DNA from: an uncultured Demequina sp.
Lineage (GTDB): Bacteria > Actinomycetota > Actinomycetes > Actinomycetales > Demequinaceae
Length of the DNA: 17,281 nucleotides
Assembly (NCBI GenBank): GCA_937925595.1
Contig: CALALQ010000082.1
Coordinates: forward strand, 1-17,281
Direction of reading: 5' to 3'
The notes below the pieces were generated by a model. The model did not search any database, was not told where the DNA came from, and was given only the letters and a program-made list of their open reading frames with translations. Position 1 is the stretch's first letter. Every line of letters begins with the position of its first letter. Positions 1-8,518 of this stretch are shown in pieces. The translations under genes were made by a program, and so were the position numbers.

Positions 1-1
1 A

Positions 2-187
2 CGTGCGCAAGATCGCCGGCACGACGAAGCCCTCGAAGGCGAATCAGGCGGCCTTGTGATCTGTCAGCGAATCGACTCCGAGTCGCCATTGAACTTGATC
101 CCGTTCAGCCAACCCGATGCGATCAACGTAGTTGATCCACGGACGCACGTGTACTTGACTCAGCTCCTGATCGGGGAGAGGGCGTGA
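2..187 (+). CDS. C-terminal fragment of an unknown protein (5' end outside window)
   Basis: An open frame enters from the left edge and runs 61 codons to a TGA. The visible tail is polar and charged and ends in LTQLLIGERA. I recognise no domain, and no membrane segment is visible. Its stop overlaps the GTG start of the following HTH gene (GTGA, four bases), which is typical of translational coupling and is the main reason to believe the frame is real. Function cannot be assigned from this fragment. Confidence 0.5.
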   Translation, partial: RAQDRRHDEALEGESGGLVICQRIDSESPLNLIPFSQPDAINVVDPRTHVYLTQLLIGERA

Positions 188-483
188 GTCAGCGCTTCAG
201 GAGATCTCCTGCTGCCCGCTCGACTGATTGGCCAACGGTTGCGAGCGGTGGCCCTGACGTCGAGTCGGCGCGTCGGTTCGTGCTGCGGCTTCGCGCCTCG
301 ATGGGCGATCGAAGCATTCGAGCCGTGGCGCGAGATGCGGGGCTCGACGAGGGAACGGTTCGTCGAACGCTTTCGGGCGATACGTGGCCAGACATCAGGA
401 CGATCACGTTGCTGGAGCAGGCTCTCGGCGTATCGCTCTATCAGAGCGCGGTCTCTCTCGGTCAGCAGAGTAAGGGCGCCTGA
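184..483 (+). CDS. Small helix-turn-helix (XRE-like) DNA-binding protein
   Basis: This is a 99-residue protein starting at GTG and overlapping the stop of the upstream fragment by four bases. Residues about 44-90 form a helix-turn-helix pattern: SIRAVARDAGLDEGTVRRTL, followed by an aliphatic helix (ITLLEQALGVSL) as in Cro/C1-type domains. The first 30 residues are basic and rich in Arg and Ser and are probably disordered. It likely binds DNA as a small regulator, perhaps of the gene upstream with which it seems coupled. Such pairs are common in phage and integrative-element remnants, but the window shows no integrase. The target is unknown. Confidence 0.6.
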   Translation: MSQRFRRSPAARSTDWPTVASGGPDVESARRFVLRLRASMGDRSIRAVARDAGLDEGTVRRTLSGDTWPDIRTITLLEQALGVSLYQSAVSLGQQSKGA

Positions 484-501
484 GCGCGCCGGGGGGCGCG
501 C
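484..501 (+). terminator. GC-rich hairpin after the small HTH gene
   Basis: GCGCGCC (484-490) and GGCGCGC (495-501) form a perfect seven-base stem with a GGGG loop, starting directly after the TGA of the HTH gene. There is no T-tract, so it may be a weak or Rho-assisted terminator or only an mRNA 3' end structure. Confidence 0.45.
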
Positions 502-806
502 GGACAATCCTGAGGCTGATACAGCACCTTCATCGACTGATGTTGGAGTCCCGTGACGGTGGCAGTCGAACTGTCGTAGGCGGCCCGACAAGGCTCTATG
601 GACTTACATACATCAAACTGACGCGGAGTCAAGGCGTCCGGCTGGCGCATATTTGCCGTTGGCGCGACCGTGAGCCCGGATCAAGTCGTGCTTCCCGTTG
701 ACGCGTTCGGCTAGGTGACTTTGCCAAGGATCCCGACTTCGCTTGGATCCATCACGAGAGAGTGGCGTTGCTCTGACGGAGTCCCGTGAAGATGGCCCCG
801 CCGAGA
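502..806. other. Gap without a recognisable gene
   Basis: About 300 bases between the small HTH gene and the first metabolic promoter. No open frame here has both a good ribosome site and protein-like composition, and I see no RNA gene. The only structure noted is the 12-mer GGAGTCCCGTGA at 545-556, repeated at 778-789. The gap marks the left boundary of the polyol regulon. Confidence 0.5.
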
Positions 807-834
807 TTGATTGTGTACGTACAAGACGTACAAT
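807..834 (+). promoter_or_regulatory. Predicted promoter with GntR-type operator for the MFS gene
   Basis: TTGATT (807-812) and TACAAT (829-834) with a 16-base spacer look like -35 and -10 boxes. The spacer contains the palindrome TGTACGTACA (814-823), also found at the two other operon promoters (2328-2337 and 8519-8528). ACGTACAA occurs twice in direct repeat (817-824 and 826-833). A repressor bound here would cover the promoter. That the GntR proteins encoded in this window bind it is inference. Confidence 0.6.
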
Positions 835-906
835 CATCTTTGGCGCCACGAGAGTCGATACGAGCGCCACGATGGTATCCGCGTCGCGGAGCAGCGAGGA
901 GAGAGC

Positions 907-2241
907 ATGTCAACGACGACGACCATTCGTGGGCGGCGACAGAAGGAGGAGGGCTTCATCGAGAAGCTGGGGCTTCCTAGGCCGCTGGTTTGGGGCTTCG
1001 TCGGTCTGTTGCTCTTCATGATCGGTGACGGCGTGGAGTCGGGCTACATCGCGCCGTACCTCGCGCAGCACGGTGCCGGCTCGGAGACGAATGCGGCAGT
1101 GATCATCGCGGTCTATGGCCTCCTCGTGACCGTCGGGTCATGGCTAGCTGGCGCGCTCTCGGATGTGTGGGGTCCTCGCCGAGTCATGACGATTGGCCTG
1201 GTGCTCTGGGCGGTGCTGCAGGTGCTCTTCCTCTGCATCGCTTTGCCGGCAGAGAACTTCACGCTGATGCTGATCATTTACGGGCTGCGTGGAATCGCGT
1301 ACCCGTTCTTCGCGTATGGGTTCCTCGTCTGGGTCCTGGGTGCCAGCCCGGCGCATCGACTCGGCTCCGCGGTCGGCTGGTTCTACTTCGCGTTCACGGG
1401 CGGCCTCCCGACGCTCGGCTCCTTGGTTGCCAGTGGCACCGAGCCTTTGATCGGACCGTACTGGACGTTCTGGGTGGCGCTCGCCTTGGTGGTCGCCGGG
1501 GGAGTGGTGAGCCTGATGGGCCTTCGTCGTGCGCGCGGAGGAGGGCGGCTCGCCGCACCCGACGTCTCTATGGGGCGCAGCCTCTTCGACAGCGTCGCAA
1601 TCGCGTTCAAGAATCCCCGTGTCGGCCTTGGATGCCTCGTGCGCGTCGTCAACACCGCGCCGCAGTTCGGCCTGTTCGTGTTCTTCCCGACGGTCTTCGC
1701 GGTCGACCTCGGCTTCGGCACCGCGGGATGGCTGCAGCTCGTCTTCATCCTTGGGGCCGCGAACATCTTCGCGAACCTCTTCTTCGGCGTGCTCAGCGAC
1801 CGGCTCGGATGGCATCGCACGCTCCGGTGGTTTGGGTGCATCGGCTCAGCAGTCACCATCATGCTGTTCTACTTCCTGCCTCAGTACGTGGGGGACCAGT
1901 ACTGGGTGTCGGCGGTGTGCGCCGCTCTCTTCGGGATCACCCTGGCAGGCTTCACCCCGATTTCCGTCCTGATGTCGCTGATGGCACCCGGACAAAAGGG
2001 CAACGCCATTGCGGTCTTGAACCTCGGTGCCGGCGCTGCGACCTTCGTGGGTCCGCTCATCGTCGCCGTCTTCCTCGCGCCGCTGGGAGCGGCGGGCGTA
2101 ACAATCATCTTCGCCGTGCTCTACGTGCTGGCGGGAGTCTCGGTGAGGTGGCTGCAGGTCCCCGAGGAAGCGCAGGAACTCGTGGACGCGGGCCAACCGC
2201 TCGACGACGCGACTCCCGCCCAGGAGTCCGCGCGCGCATAG
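907..2241 (+). CDS. MFS polyol permease (RbtT/DalT-like)
   Basis: This is a 444-residue major facilitator protein with about 12 hydrophobic segments. The first helix region carries GDGVESGYIAPYL, resembling the GDG-E motif of the ribitol/D-arabinitol permeases RbtT and DalT. The loop between helices 2 and 3 has the MFS signature GALSDVWGPRRVM, and the second half repeats it as GVLSDRLGWHRTL. The family imports pentitols and related polyols by proton symport at the cytoplasmic membrane. I chose ATG 907 because GAGGAGAGAGC lies just upstream; the open frame extends upstream but overlaps the promoter. The gene is monocistronic, between its own operator and a strong terminator. The neighbouring polyol dehydrogenase and xylulokinase support a pentitol substrate, but the exact one is not readable. 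Confidence 0.85.
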   Translation: MSTTTTIRGRRQKEEGFIEKLGLPRPLVWGFVGLLLFMIGDGVESGYIAPYLAQHGAGSETNAAVIIAVYGLLVTVGSWLAGALSDVWGPRRVMTIGLVLWAVLQVLFLCIALPAENFTLMLIIYGLRGIAYPFFAYGFLVWVLGASPAHRLGSAVGWFYFAFTGGLPTLGSLVASGTEPLIGPYWTFWVALALVVAGGVVSLMGLRRARGGGRLAAPDVSMGRSLFDSVAIAFKNPRVGLGCLVRVVNTAPQFGLFVFFPTVFAVDLGFGTAGWLQLVFILGAANIFANLFFGVLSDRLGWHRTLRWFGCIGSAVTIMLFYFLPQYVGDQYWVSAVCAALFGITLAGFTPISVLMSLMAPGQKGNAIAVLNLGAGAATFVGPLIVAVFLAPLGAAGVTIIFAVLYVLAGVSVRWLQVPEEAQELVDAGQPLDDATPAQESARA

Positions 2242-2258
2242 CTCTGTTCAGACGAGAG

Positions 2259-2293
2259 AAAGAGGGGTGGCCGCGGCCGCCCCTCTTCTCTTT
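2259..2293 (+). terminator. Rho-independent terminator after the MFS gene
   Basis: AAGAGGGG (2260-2267) pairs perfectly with CCCCTCTT (2280-2287). The stem continues through a T-G wobble and GGC/GCC inside, and is followed by the T-rich TCTCTTT. It separates the permease from the downstream kinase operon, so that operon needs its own promoter. Confidence 0.8.
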
Positions 2294-2326
2294 GCCTTCG
2301 CCCCATACTTACTCATCACGGCCAAA

Positions 2327-2369
2327 CTGTACGTACAGACTAGACAAGCCGTACTGTCGCGACTAACCT
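2327..2369 (+). promoter_or_regulatory. Operator plus promoter of the aldolase-kinase operon
   Basis: The 12-base palindrome CTGTACGTACAG (2327-2338) is followed by TAGACA (2341-2346, -35), a 17-base spacer and TAACCT (2364-2369, -10). Bases 2328-2351 are identical to 8519-8542 in front of the ABC transporter operon, and the -35 to -10 spacing is also the same. Such conservation between two non-homologous operons indicates a shared regulator site. The linked GntR proteins are the natural candidates. Confidence 0.7.
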
Positions 2370-2442
2370 AGCGGGTACCACCGCCACAAACGGGGACGCA
2401 CAGATGCTCCAGCGACGCGGTGGCAAACCGGGAAGGATCTAA

Positions 2443-3282
2443 ATGCCCCTCGTCAGCGGCGTCGACGTCATCAACGAATGCACCTCGCGCGGTCTTGTGG
2501 CCGGAGCGTTCAATACCACCAACATCGAGACGACGATGGGCATCGTTGCTGCCATTGAGCGCACGGGTGTTCCCACCTTCATCCAGGTCGCACCGACGAA
2601 CGTCGCGCTGTCCGGATACGAGTACATCTACGACATGGTCAGCCGTCGACTCGCTGACACGGCGGTACCCGTCGCGCTCCACCTCGATCACGGCAAGAGT
2701 CTCGAGTCGGTGGAAGCGGCGCTCGCGGCCGACTTCACGTCGATCATGATCGACGCCTCCGAAGAGCCATACGACGAGAACCTCCGCATCTCCGCGATCG
2801 CCCGCGAGATGACCCCGGAATCACTTGCTCTCGAAGCTGAGCTGGGCAGCATCGGAGGTAAGGAAGACGATCACGGTCCCGAGGAAGAGCTCAGCACCGA
2901 CCCCGCCCAGGTGCCCGATTTCGTCGCCGCCGTCCGTCCCGACATGCTGGCAGTGTCCGTGGGCAACGTGCACGGCTACGCACCCGATGCGCGAATCGAC
3001 TTCGACTTGCTTGCCCAGGTCCGTGACGCGAGCACCGCTCCACTCGTGATCCACGGGGGTTCCGGGCTCCCGACCGAGCAGCTCGGCCGGCTCGCCGAGT
3101 TCAACGTCGTCAAAGTCAATGTCGCCAGCGACCTCCGAAACGCCATGATCCGCACCTTCGGTGAGGCGTACGTCGCCAACCCGAACGAAGTGTCGCTCAT
3201 CCGCGTCTCGAAAGATGCCGTCGCCGCGATCACGGACGTCGTCGAGCGCCGTATCCTCATGTTGAATCCTCACGTGAGCTGA
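2443..3282 (+). CDS. Class II ketose-(bis)phosphate aldolase, GatY/FbaA family
   Basis: This is a 279-residue zinc-dependent aldolase of normal family length. HLDHG at residues 80-84 holds the catalytic Asp82 and zinc ligand His83; further zinc ligands sit in GNVHG (His177) and HGGSG (His204). The phosphate-binding GGSG and the EAELG motif (131-135) are also intact. The family reversibly joins dihydroxyacetone phosphate to an aldehyde (glyceraldehyde 3-phosphate for FBP or tagatose bisphosphate). In this operon a ketose 1-phosphate from one of the FGGY kinases is an alternative substrate. ATG 2443 follows GGGAAGGA. It is the first gene of the four-gene operon, 10 bases before the next start. 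Fold and chemistry are firm; the substrate is inference. Confidence 0.88.
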   Translation: MPLVSGVDVINECTSRGLVAGAFNTTNIETTMGIVAAIERTGVPTFIQVAPTNVALSGYEYIYDMVSRRLADTAVPVALHLDHGKSLESVEAALAADFTSIMIDASEEPYDENLRISAIAREMTPESLALEAELGSIGGKEDDHGPEEELSTDPAQVPDFVAAVRPDMLAVSVGNVHGYAPDARIDFDLLAQVRDASTAPLVIHGGSGLPTEQLGRLAEFNVVKVNVASDLRNAMIRTFGEAYVANPNEVSLIRVSKDAVAAITDVVERRILMLNPHVS

Positions 3283-3292
3283 CGGTTTCGCT

Positions 3293-4735
3293 GTGTCCGC
3301 AACTGTCACCGTCGACATCGGAACAACCGGAGTCAAGCTCTGCGTGTTCTCCGCGGAGGGTGTGCTCCTGGCGTCCGACCGGCACCGGACGCCCACGGTG
3401 CCCGACGCCTGGGGGGAGGTGTACGACCTCCCGGCGCTCATGAGCGTCGTGGAGTCGTTCATGATGAGGCTGCCGGCGGACCAACGCCATGAGATCGGCC
3501 GAATCGCTTTCACCAGCGTCGGCGAGTCCGGTGGGCTCGTCCGAAAGGATCTCTCCCTCGCGTCTCCGATGATCCTCTGGCACGACCACCGAGGTGCTGA
3601 GCATCTCAACGCCCTCGATGCCGCGGCTCGGACCAACATCTATCGAACGACCGGGCTTCCCGCAAACGCCAACTACGGAATTTCCAAGACCGCGTGGGCA
3701 GCGCATCGCGCTGGATCGATCGAAGACGCGCAGTGGCTGAACATTGCCGAGTACTTAGCGGCGGAGCTCACCGGCAAACGCTGGTCCGAGTGGTCACTCG
3801 CGAGCCGAACAATGGCCCTCGGCCTCGAGGACCGGGCGTGGTCGGAGAGCGTCACATCTCTTTTCGGGTTGCCGACCTCCGTGTTCCCCGAGCTGCGCCC
3901 GGCTACGTACGGCGCCACGATCGCCACCAGGTACGCCATCCGGCTCGGCCTCCCAGAGAAGACCAGCGTTCATGTAGCCGGTCACGATCACATGGTCGGT
4001 GCAGTCGGAGCCGAGCTTCAGCCGGGAGAGTTGCTGAACTCGACAGGCACGACGGAGGGACTGCTTTTCCTCAACGAGCGCCCCAGTCTCGAGCCACGGT
4101 TCGAGGAAGCGAAGCTCGCGAACGGAATCGCCAGCACAGCTGACTACTACACACTCTTCGCGTCGATCCCGACAGGAGGCTCCGCTTTCGAGACGCTTCA
4201 AGCGATGTTTGACCTACGCCCGGACGAGCTCGAGCGTGTGATCGATGAGCTGCACGAGGACTACCTCGATAATCGCATCGACTTGTCATCCGTACCGCTC
4301 GTCGTTCCGGCCTTCCGTGGCAGCCCGCCACCAACGAAGGACGCCGCAGCCCGCGGCATCGTCTCTGGAATCCATTCGCGAACAACCACGGCAGACCTCG
4401 TATTCGGCACCTTCCTCGGCATGGTGCTCCAGTTCGCGGACGTCCTCGAACTCTTCGGGGTAGAGCCCAGCATCATCAAAGTCATCGGACCTGCCAGTCG
4501 AAACCCGCTATGGCTGCAGCTGAAAGCCGACCTCCTCAACACCGAACTGAGTGTGTCCCAGTTCCCCGAGGTCGTCTCTCGCGGTGCTCACGCCCTGGCG
4601 AACAGCACCCACGTCAGCTGGCTCGACACGACGCCTCGATCGGTCATGCCTGACCACTCTCGGCATCGCCGACTGTGCGACTGGTCCGGACACGTCCGCA
4701 AGCGATGGGAACACCTGAAAGCGACACCGCGATGA
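3293..4735 (+). CDS. FGGY-family carbohydrate kinase (ketose/polyol kinase), copy 1
   Basis: This is a 480-residue two-domain kinase of the actin-like FGGY superfamily. The N-terminal phosphate loop is TVDIGTTGVK (residues 6-15). The catalytic Asp is in GHDH (about 230-233), and the C-terminal domain begins with the NSTGTT nucleotide-binding turn (about 249-254). A second ATP-site motif, IGPASRNPLWLQLKAD, lies near residue 400. The GHDH form differs from the GSGDN of the xylulokinase downstream and matches the third kinase, so copies 1 and 3 share a subfamily. It phosphorylates a ketose or polyol with ATP, but the position and sugar cannot be read. GTG 3293 is chosen because the protein then starts right at the phosphate loop, 10 bases after the aldolase stop; the ribosome site is weak. 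Confidence 0.82.
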   Translation: MSATVTVDIGTTGVKLCVFSAEGVLLASDRHRTPTVPDAWGEVYDLPALMSVVESFMMRLPADQRHEIGRIAFTSVGESGGLVRKDLSLASPMILWHDHRGAEHLNALDAAARTNIYRTTGLPANANYGISKTAWAAHRAGSIEDAQWLNIAEYLAAELTGKRWSEWSLASRTMALGLEDRAWSESVTSLFGLPTSVFPELRPATYGATIATRYAIRLGLPEKTSVHVAGHDHMVGAVGAELQPGELLNSTGTTEGLLFLNERPSLEPRFEEAKLANGIASTADYYTLFASIPTGGSAFETLQAMFDLRPDELERVIDELHEDYLDNRIDLSSVPLVVPAFRGSPPPTKDAAARGIVSGIHSRTTTADLVFGTFLGMVLQFADVLELFGVEPSIIKVIGPASRNPLWLQLKADLLNTELSVSQFPEVVSRGAHALANSTHVSWLDTTPRSVMPDHSRHRRLCDWSGHVRKRWEHLKATPR

Positions 4736-4781
4736 CACGAACGATCGCATCTCACTACACCCACTCACTTCGGGAGAACTC

Positions 4782-6230
4782 ATGACACTCGTCGCGGGCA
4801 TCGACTCGTCTACACAGTCATGCAAAGTCTCCATCCGCGACCTCGCCACCGGGATCGAGGTGCGCAGCGGCAAGGCCGCGCATCCCGCCCAGACGATCGT
4901 CGACCCAGAGGTATGGTGGGACGCCCTCCTGTCTGCTGTTGCAGATGCGGGAGGCCTGGCAGATGTCGCCGCAATCTCCGTCAGCGGTCAGCAACACACG
5001 CCGATCTTCATGGATCGTCACGGTCTGCCTGTCAGCCCGTCACCGCTGTGGAACGACACCGGCTCGCACCCTCACATGGTGTCGCTGAACAACGAGCTCG
5101 GTCGGGACGAATGGATCCGACGCACCGGTCTTCCCCTCACACTCTCCGACACAGTCGTCAAGCTGCGATGGCTTCGGGACACCAACCCTGTCGCAGCCAG
5201 CCACACCGCGGCGGTCGCCGTCGTGCACGACTGGCTGACGTGGCGACTGATGGGCTACGGACCGGGTTCCGGTGGAATCGAAGCTCTCGTCACAGACCGA
5301 TCGGAAGCCAGCGGCACCGCGTACTGGTCGGGCGACACGGGCGAGTACTGCATGGACCTGTTCGAACTGGCGCTCGGGGCGACCGCTTACGTCCCCCGCA
5401 TCCTTGGGCCGCTCGATCGCGCCGGCCTGACCGGGCCCGACATTCCAGGCATTCCCGCCGGAATACCGATCGGTGTCGGAAGCGGAGACAACGCCGCCGC
5501 GGCGCTCGCTCTCGGGCTCGTGGAAGGAGAGTCGGTCCTGTCCCTGGGGACGTCAGGCGTCGTCTACGCCCGGTCCAGCCACCCCGTCCACGACTTCGGT
5601 GGATACGTGTGCAGCTACGCCGACGCCACCGGCGACCATCTTCCCCTCGTTGCGACGCTCAACGCTGCGCGCAACTTCGATATCGGCGCGCGCGTTCTCG
5701 GGTGCAGCCACGAAGAACTCTCCGCCCTGGCCCTGCAGGCGCCTCCCGGAGCAGAAGGACTTACCCTTCTCCCGTACTTCGAGGGGGAGCGGACCCCTGA
5801 TCTGCCGCACGCGCGTGGGTCGCTACTGGACGCATCGTTCGAGAACTTCACAAGACCCAACTTCGCGCGGGCAATCATTGAGGGGACAATCGCCAGCCAG
5901 GTCTACATGCTCGAGGCGCTCAAGTCGAGCAATGTGTCCACGGACCGGCTCATCCTGATCGGAGGCGCGTCGCAGAGCGCGGCGGTCCAGACCATCCTCG
6001 GTGAGCTCGTCTCCGTTCCCATCTCCGTGCCTGAGCCCGATGAGTACGTCGCCAAGGGTGCCGCCATGCAGGCTGCTGCGGCCATCGACGGCGGATTTCC
6101 CACCTGGCCGGTCGCCGCCACTGATCTTCCCGCGACCACTCTGTATCCGCAGATCGCTGCGCAGCACTCGGCGGCGAAAGTGGCACTGGGGTACATCGAG
6201 ACAGGCCACAAGGAAGCCTCGTCCGTCTGA
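4782..6230 (+). CDS. xylB: Xylulokinase (FGGY family)
   Basis: This is a 482-residue kinase with the XylB hallmarks in order: GIDSSTQS (6-13), SGQQH (68-72), the catalytic GSGDNAAAALALG (233-245, Asp236), LSLGTSGVV (253-261) and TLLPYFEGERTPD in the second domain. It converts D-xylulose and ATP to D-xylulose 5-phosphate, the entry to the pentose phosphate pathway for D-xylose, xylitol and D-arabitol. No xylose isomerase lies in the window, while a polyol dehydrogenase does, so xylulose here more likely comes from a pentitol. The start is ATG 4782 behind CGGGAG. It is the third gene of the operon, 46 bases after the first kinase. Confidence 0.88.
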   Translation: MTLVAGIDSSTQSCKVSIRDLATGIEVRSGKAAHPAQTIVDPEVWWDALLSAVADAGGLADVAAISVSGQQHTPIFMDRHGLPVSPSPLWNDTGSHPHMVSLNNELGRDEWIRRTGLPLTLSDTVVKLRWLRDTNPVAASHTAAVAVVHDWLTWRLMGYGPGSGGIEALVTDRSEASGTAYWSGDTGEYCMDLFELALGATAYVPRILGPLDRAGLTGPDIPGIPAGIPIGVGSGDNAAAALALGLVEGESVLSLGTSGVVYARSSHPVHDFGGYVCSYADATGDHLPLVATLNAARNFDIGARVLGCSHEELSALALQAPPGAEGLTLLPYFEGERTPDLPHARGSLLDASFENFTRPNFARAIIEGTIASQVYMLEALKSSNVSTDRLILIGGASQSAAVQTILGELVSVPISVPEPDEYVAKGAAMQAAAAIDGGFPTWPVAATDLPATTLYPQIAAQHSAAKVALGYIETGHKEASSV

Positions 6231-6340
6231 AGCCCCGGGGACACCCCAAGGCTGGCACGGGCGCCGACGTTGATGACGCCGCACAGTTCGCAAGGCGAGT
6301 TTGACACGATGCGTCAGGCCGTCAACGATGAGATCGGTCG

Positions 6341-7717
6341 ATGTTGACCGAACAAGTCAGCCCGACGAGAGAGACACCAGTGCGTAGCGGTTTGCGACAA
6401 CCCGTAACCTGCGGCGTCGACATCGGCAGCACCAACATCAAGGTCGTGCTGCTCGACGCCGAAGGCATCGTGGTGGCGCGAGAGCGCAGACTGACTCCTC
6501 GCGACCGCGAAGGACTCTCAATCGACGTCGAGACCCTCGTGGCTTGCTTGGATGAGATGATTCTCGCCGCATGCGGCCAGGACCACGTCGTCTGTGCCGT
6601 CAGCGCTGCCGGCATCGGCGAAGATGGTGTCCTCGTCGACGAGAGCATGCGCGCGCTGACCGACGCGCTGAGTTGGTTCGACCCGCGCCGCCAAGGCGTC
6701 TTCAACGCCTTCAGCGGCTCCCTACGAGACAACCAACTGTTCGATGCATCCACGGATGCCTCACGGACGATGACCGGATGGAAGTGGTCTCAGGACCAGA
6801 TGCCGGTGGGCGCCACCCACTGGCTTGCCATCGCGGACCTTCCGACAGCGCGTTGGGTGTCGCAGCCGTTCATGAGCGACACGCTGGCTTCCCGAACGGG
6901 GGCTTGGCGATCGAGCGATCGAAACTGGGCGCGCGATCGTGTCGAGCTCACTCTCGGCGCCATCGATCTTCTCCCTCCCGTACTCCCGGCAGGCGACATC
7001 GTCGGTGAGATCCGGTCACCGAAACTTCAAGCCGCGGGCGTGATCTCCTCGGACGCGATCGCGGTCGTCGGTGGCCACGACCATCCGCTCGGGGGATGGG
7101 GAATAGACCAGCTCAGTCCGGGCGCTGTTCTTGACTCCATGGGCACGGCCGAGGTCGTCGTCCGGCAGACCGATGCGGTTCCGGTGCGACGCCGCGAAGG
7201 CGTGGACGTGGCCCCGAGAATTCGCTCGCAGGGGCGGACGCTGATGCGAGTTGAGGAGCTGGCGCGCAACGTCGCATGGGCCTCGCAGGACCCGGACGTC
7301 GCGCTTGCGATTCACAGCCTCATGCAGGGATCGGTGGCACCATTGCCCGTACTGGACGGCGGCTTTTTTCAGTCAGGACGACGCGGCGGCGGACGCCCGT
7401 CCTACGCCTTGGACGCGCCGCGTGACCCTCTCGCACGCGCATCCGCAGTGCTTGGGGCGCTGGCTCGGGTGGGTGGAGAAGCGATCGACGCGATCAGCGC
7501 AGATGCCTCGGCCCCAGTGTCGGTGCGGACAGCGGGCGGATGGGCCCGGTCGCCCGGGTGGCTGCACATCAAGGAAACGATTACCGGGTACTACGCTGCC
7601 CCCGTCGTGGAGCCGGAGGTCACGGCCGTCAGCGCCGCACTCTTGGCAGCCCACGCCTACGGGTGGCACCCAGACCCGGCTCGCGTCTTTTCCGAGTCGG
7701 GTAGTAGTTCAGCTTGA
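6341..7717 (+). CDS. FGGY-family carbohydrate kinase, copy 3
   Basis: This 458-residue kinase has the phosphate loop GVDIGSTNIK (about 25-34), the catalytic GGHDH (about 244-248) and the C-terminal turn DSMGTAEVV (about 265-273). It is shorter than the other two kinases and diverges from XylB, but shares the GHDH motif with copy 1. Substrate unknown; the context suggests a ketose or polyol. The start is uncertain: ATG 6341 has no clear ribosome site, and GTG 6380 (13 residues shorter, behind a purine-rich GAGAGAGA) is also possible and would still include the whole phosphate loop. Its last nine bases overlap the end of the convergent gntR gene. A 110-base gap separates it from xylB, the largest within this operon. 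Confidence 0.8.
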   Translation: MLTEQVSPTRETPVRSGLRQPVTCGVDIGSTNIKVVLLDAEGIVVARERRLTPRDREGLSIDVETLVACLDEMILAACGQDHVVCAVSAAGIGEDGVLVDESMRALTDALSWFDPRRQGVFNAFSGSLRDNQLFDASTDASRTMTGWKWSQDQMPVGATHWLAIADLPTARWVSQPFMSDTLASRTGAWRSSDRNWARDRVELTLGAIDLLPPVLPAGDIVGEIRSPKLQAAGVISSDAIAVVGGHDHPLGGWGIDQLSPGAVLDSMGTAEVVVRQTDAVPVRRREGVDVAPRIRSQGRTLMRVEELARNVAWASQDPDVALAIHSLMQGSVAPLPVLDGGFFQSGRRGGGRPSYALDAPRDPLARASAVLGALARVGGEAIDAISADASAPVSVRTAGGWARSPGWLHIKETITGYYAAPVVEPEVTAVSAALLAAHAYGWHPDPARVFSESGSSSA

Positions 7718-8461
7718 TGCGACGTTGACTTCCAGCGGCACCACGTCCGTGAGAACCCACGTCTCGTAATAGTCGAACCGGAAATCATTCACGTCCCACG
7801 AAAGTGATCTCACGCGCAGGACGGGACGTCCCACAGACACATCCAGATGCCCCGCCACCTTCGTGGGAGCTGCCATCGACTCCACGATGCGTCGCGCGCC
7901 GCTCGTATGGAATCCGGCACCGCGCAAGGCTACGGTCGCTGACTCGCTGCCGTCCACCACGCCAGGACTGCCCGCCACCGCCAGACCTGCGGCGCCGGGG
8001 AACCAGTTGACACTGAACATCGCGATCTGTCCGTTCCGGCTCCGAAGCCGCTCGAGCGCGAACACCTGTTCCGTCTCGCGCAACCCCAGAGCCTCTGTGG
8101 CGTGCGTCGGCGCTGAGACGAACCCTGCGTCGATGACCTGCGTGGACACGCCTCGATGCCCGTGACGCAATTGAAGCTCGAGAAACCCCTTCGAGTCTTG
8201 AACCGTCCATCCGGTCGCCTCGACTGGGATTGATGCGAACACTCCGCGATGCGCGACGCGCTTCGCGAAGCCTTCGCTCTCAAGCTTGGCGAGCGTCTGC
8301 CGTACGGTGGCCCGCGACAGGCCGAACTCGCGGCAGAAATCGTGCTCACTCGGAAGGCGTTGATCTGGCTTGAAGTCACCGTCAACGATGCGATCTCGCA
8401 GGATCCCAAACAGCTGCTCGTAGTACGGAACCGAGGAACTCCGCTCGATTATCCGGGACAC
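7709..8461 (-). CDS. GntR/HutC-family transcriptional regulator, copy 1
   Basis: This is a 250-residue regulator. Residues about 12-80 are a GntR winged helix (PYYEQLFGILRDRI; RLPSEHDFCREFGLSRATVR; a KLESEGFAKRVAHRGVF wing). The rest is a UTRA-type effector domain, which usually binds a sugar phosphate or related metabolite. I chose GTG 8461 over GTG 8467 because AAAGGAG then sits seven bases away; it also aligns the N-terminus with the second GntR copy. It is divergent from the binding-protein operon, with the conserved operator at 8519-8528 between them, so it probably represses that operon and itself. Its 3' end overlaps the third kinase by nine bases. The ligand is unknown. Confidence 0.87.
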   Translation of the reverse strand: MSRIIERSSSVPYYEQLFGILRDRIVDGDFKPDQRLPSEHDFCREFGLSRATVRQTLAKLESEGFAKRVAHRGVFASIPVEATGWTVQDSKGFLELQLRHGHRGVSTQVIDAGFVSAPTHATEALGLRETEQVFALERLRSRNGQIAMFSVNWFPGAAGLAVAGSPGVVDGSESATVALRGAGFHTSGARRIVESMAAPTKVAGHLDVSVGRPVLRVRSLSWDVNDFRFDYYETWVLTDVVPLEVNVASS

Positions 8462-8518
8462 CGCCACACTCCTTTGCGTGCAATGAGTAACGACAGCCGA
8501 CGCCGCTATCGTCCGTCA

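Noticed and set aside
545..789. GGAGTCCCGTGA direct repeat (545-556 and 778-789) as an attachment site
   Set aside because: Only 12 bases, no integrase or tRNA nearby, and the flanks diverge at once.
1140..2366. Long plus-strand frame of 408 codons over the MFS gene
   Set aside because: Arg/Pro/His-rich shadow of the permease in another phase, as expected in high-GC DNA; it also runs through the terminator and operator.
3904..3911. TACGTACG inside the first FGGY kinase as another operator
   Set aside because: Lacks the outer TG...CA of the ten-base palindrome and the following GAC block, and lies in mid-gene.
6309..6347. 12-codon frame overlapping the third kinase start as a leader peptide
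   Set aside because: No ribosome site, and the kinase start itself is uncertain.
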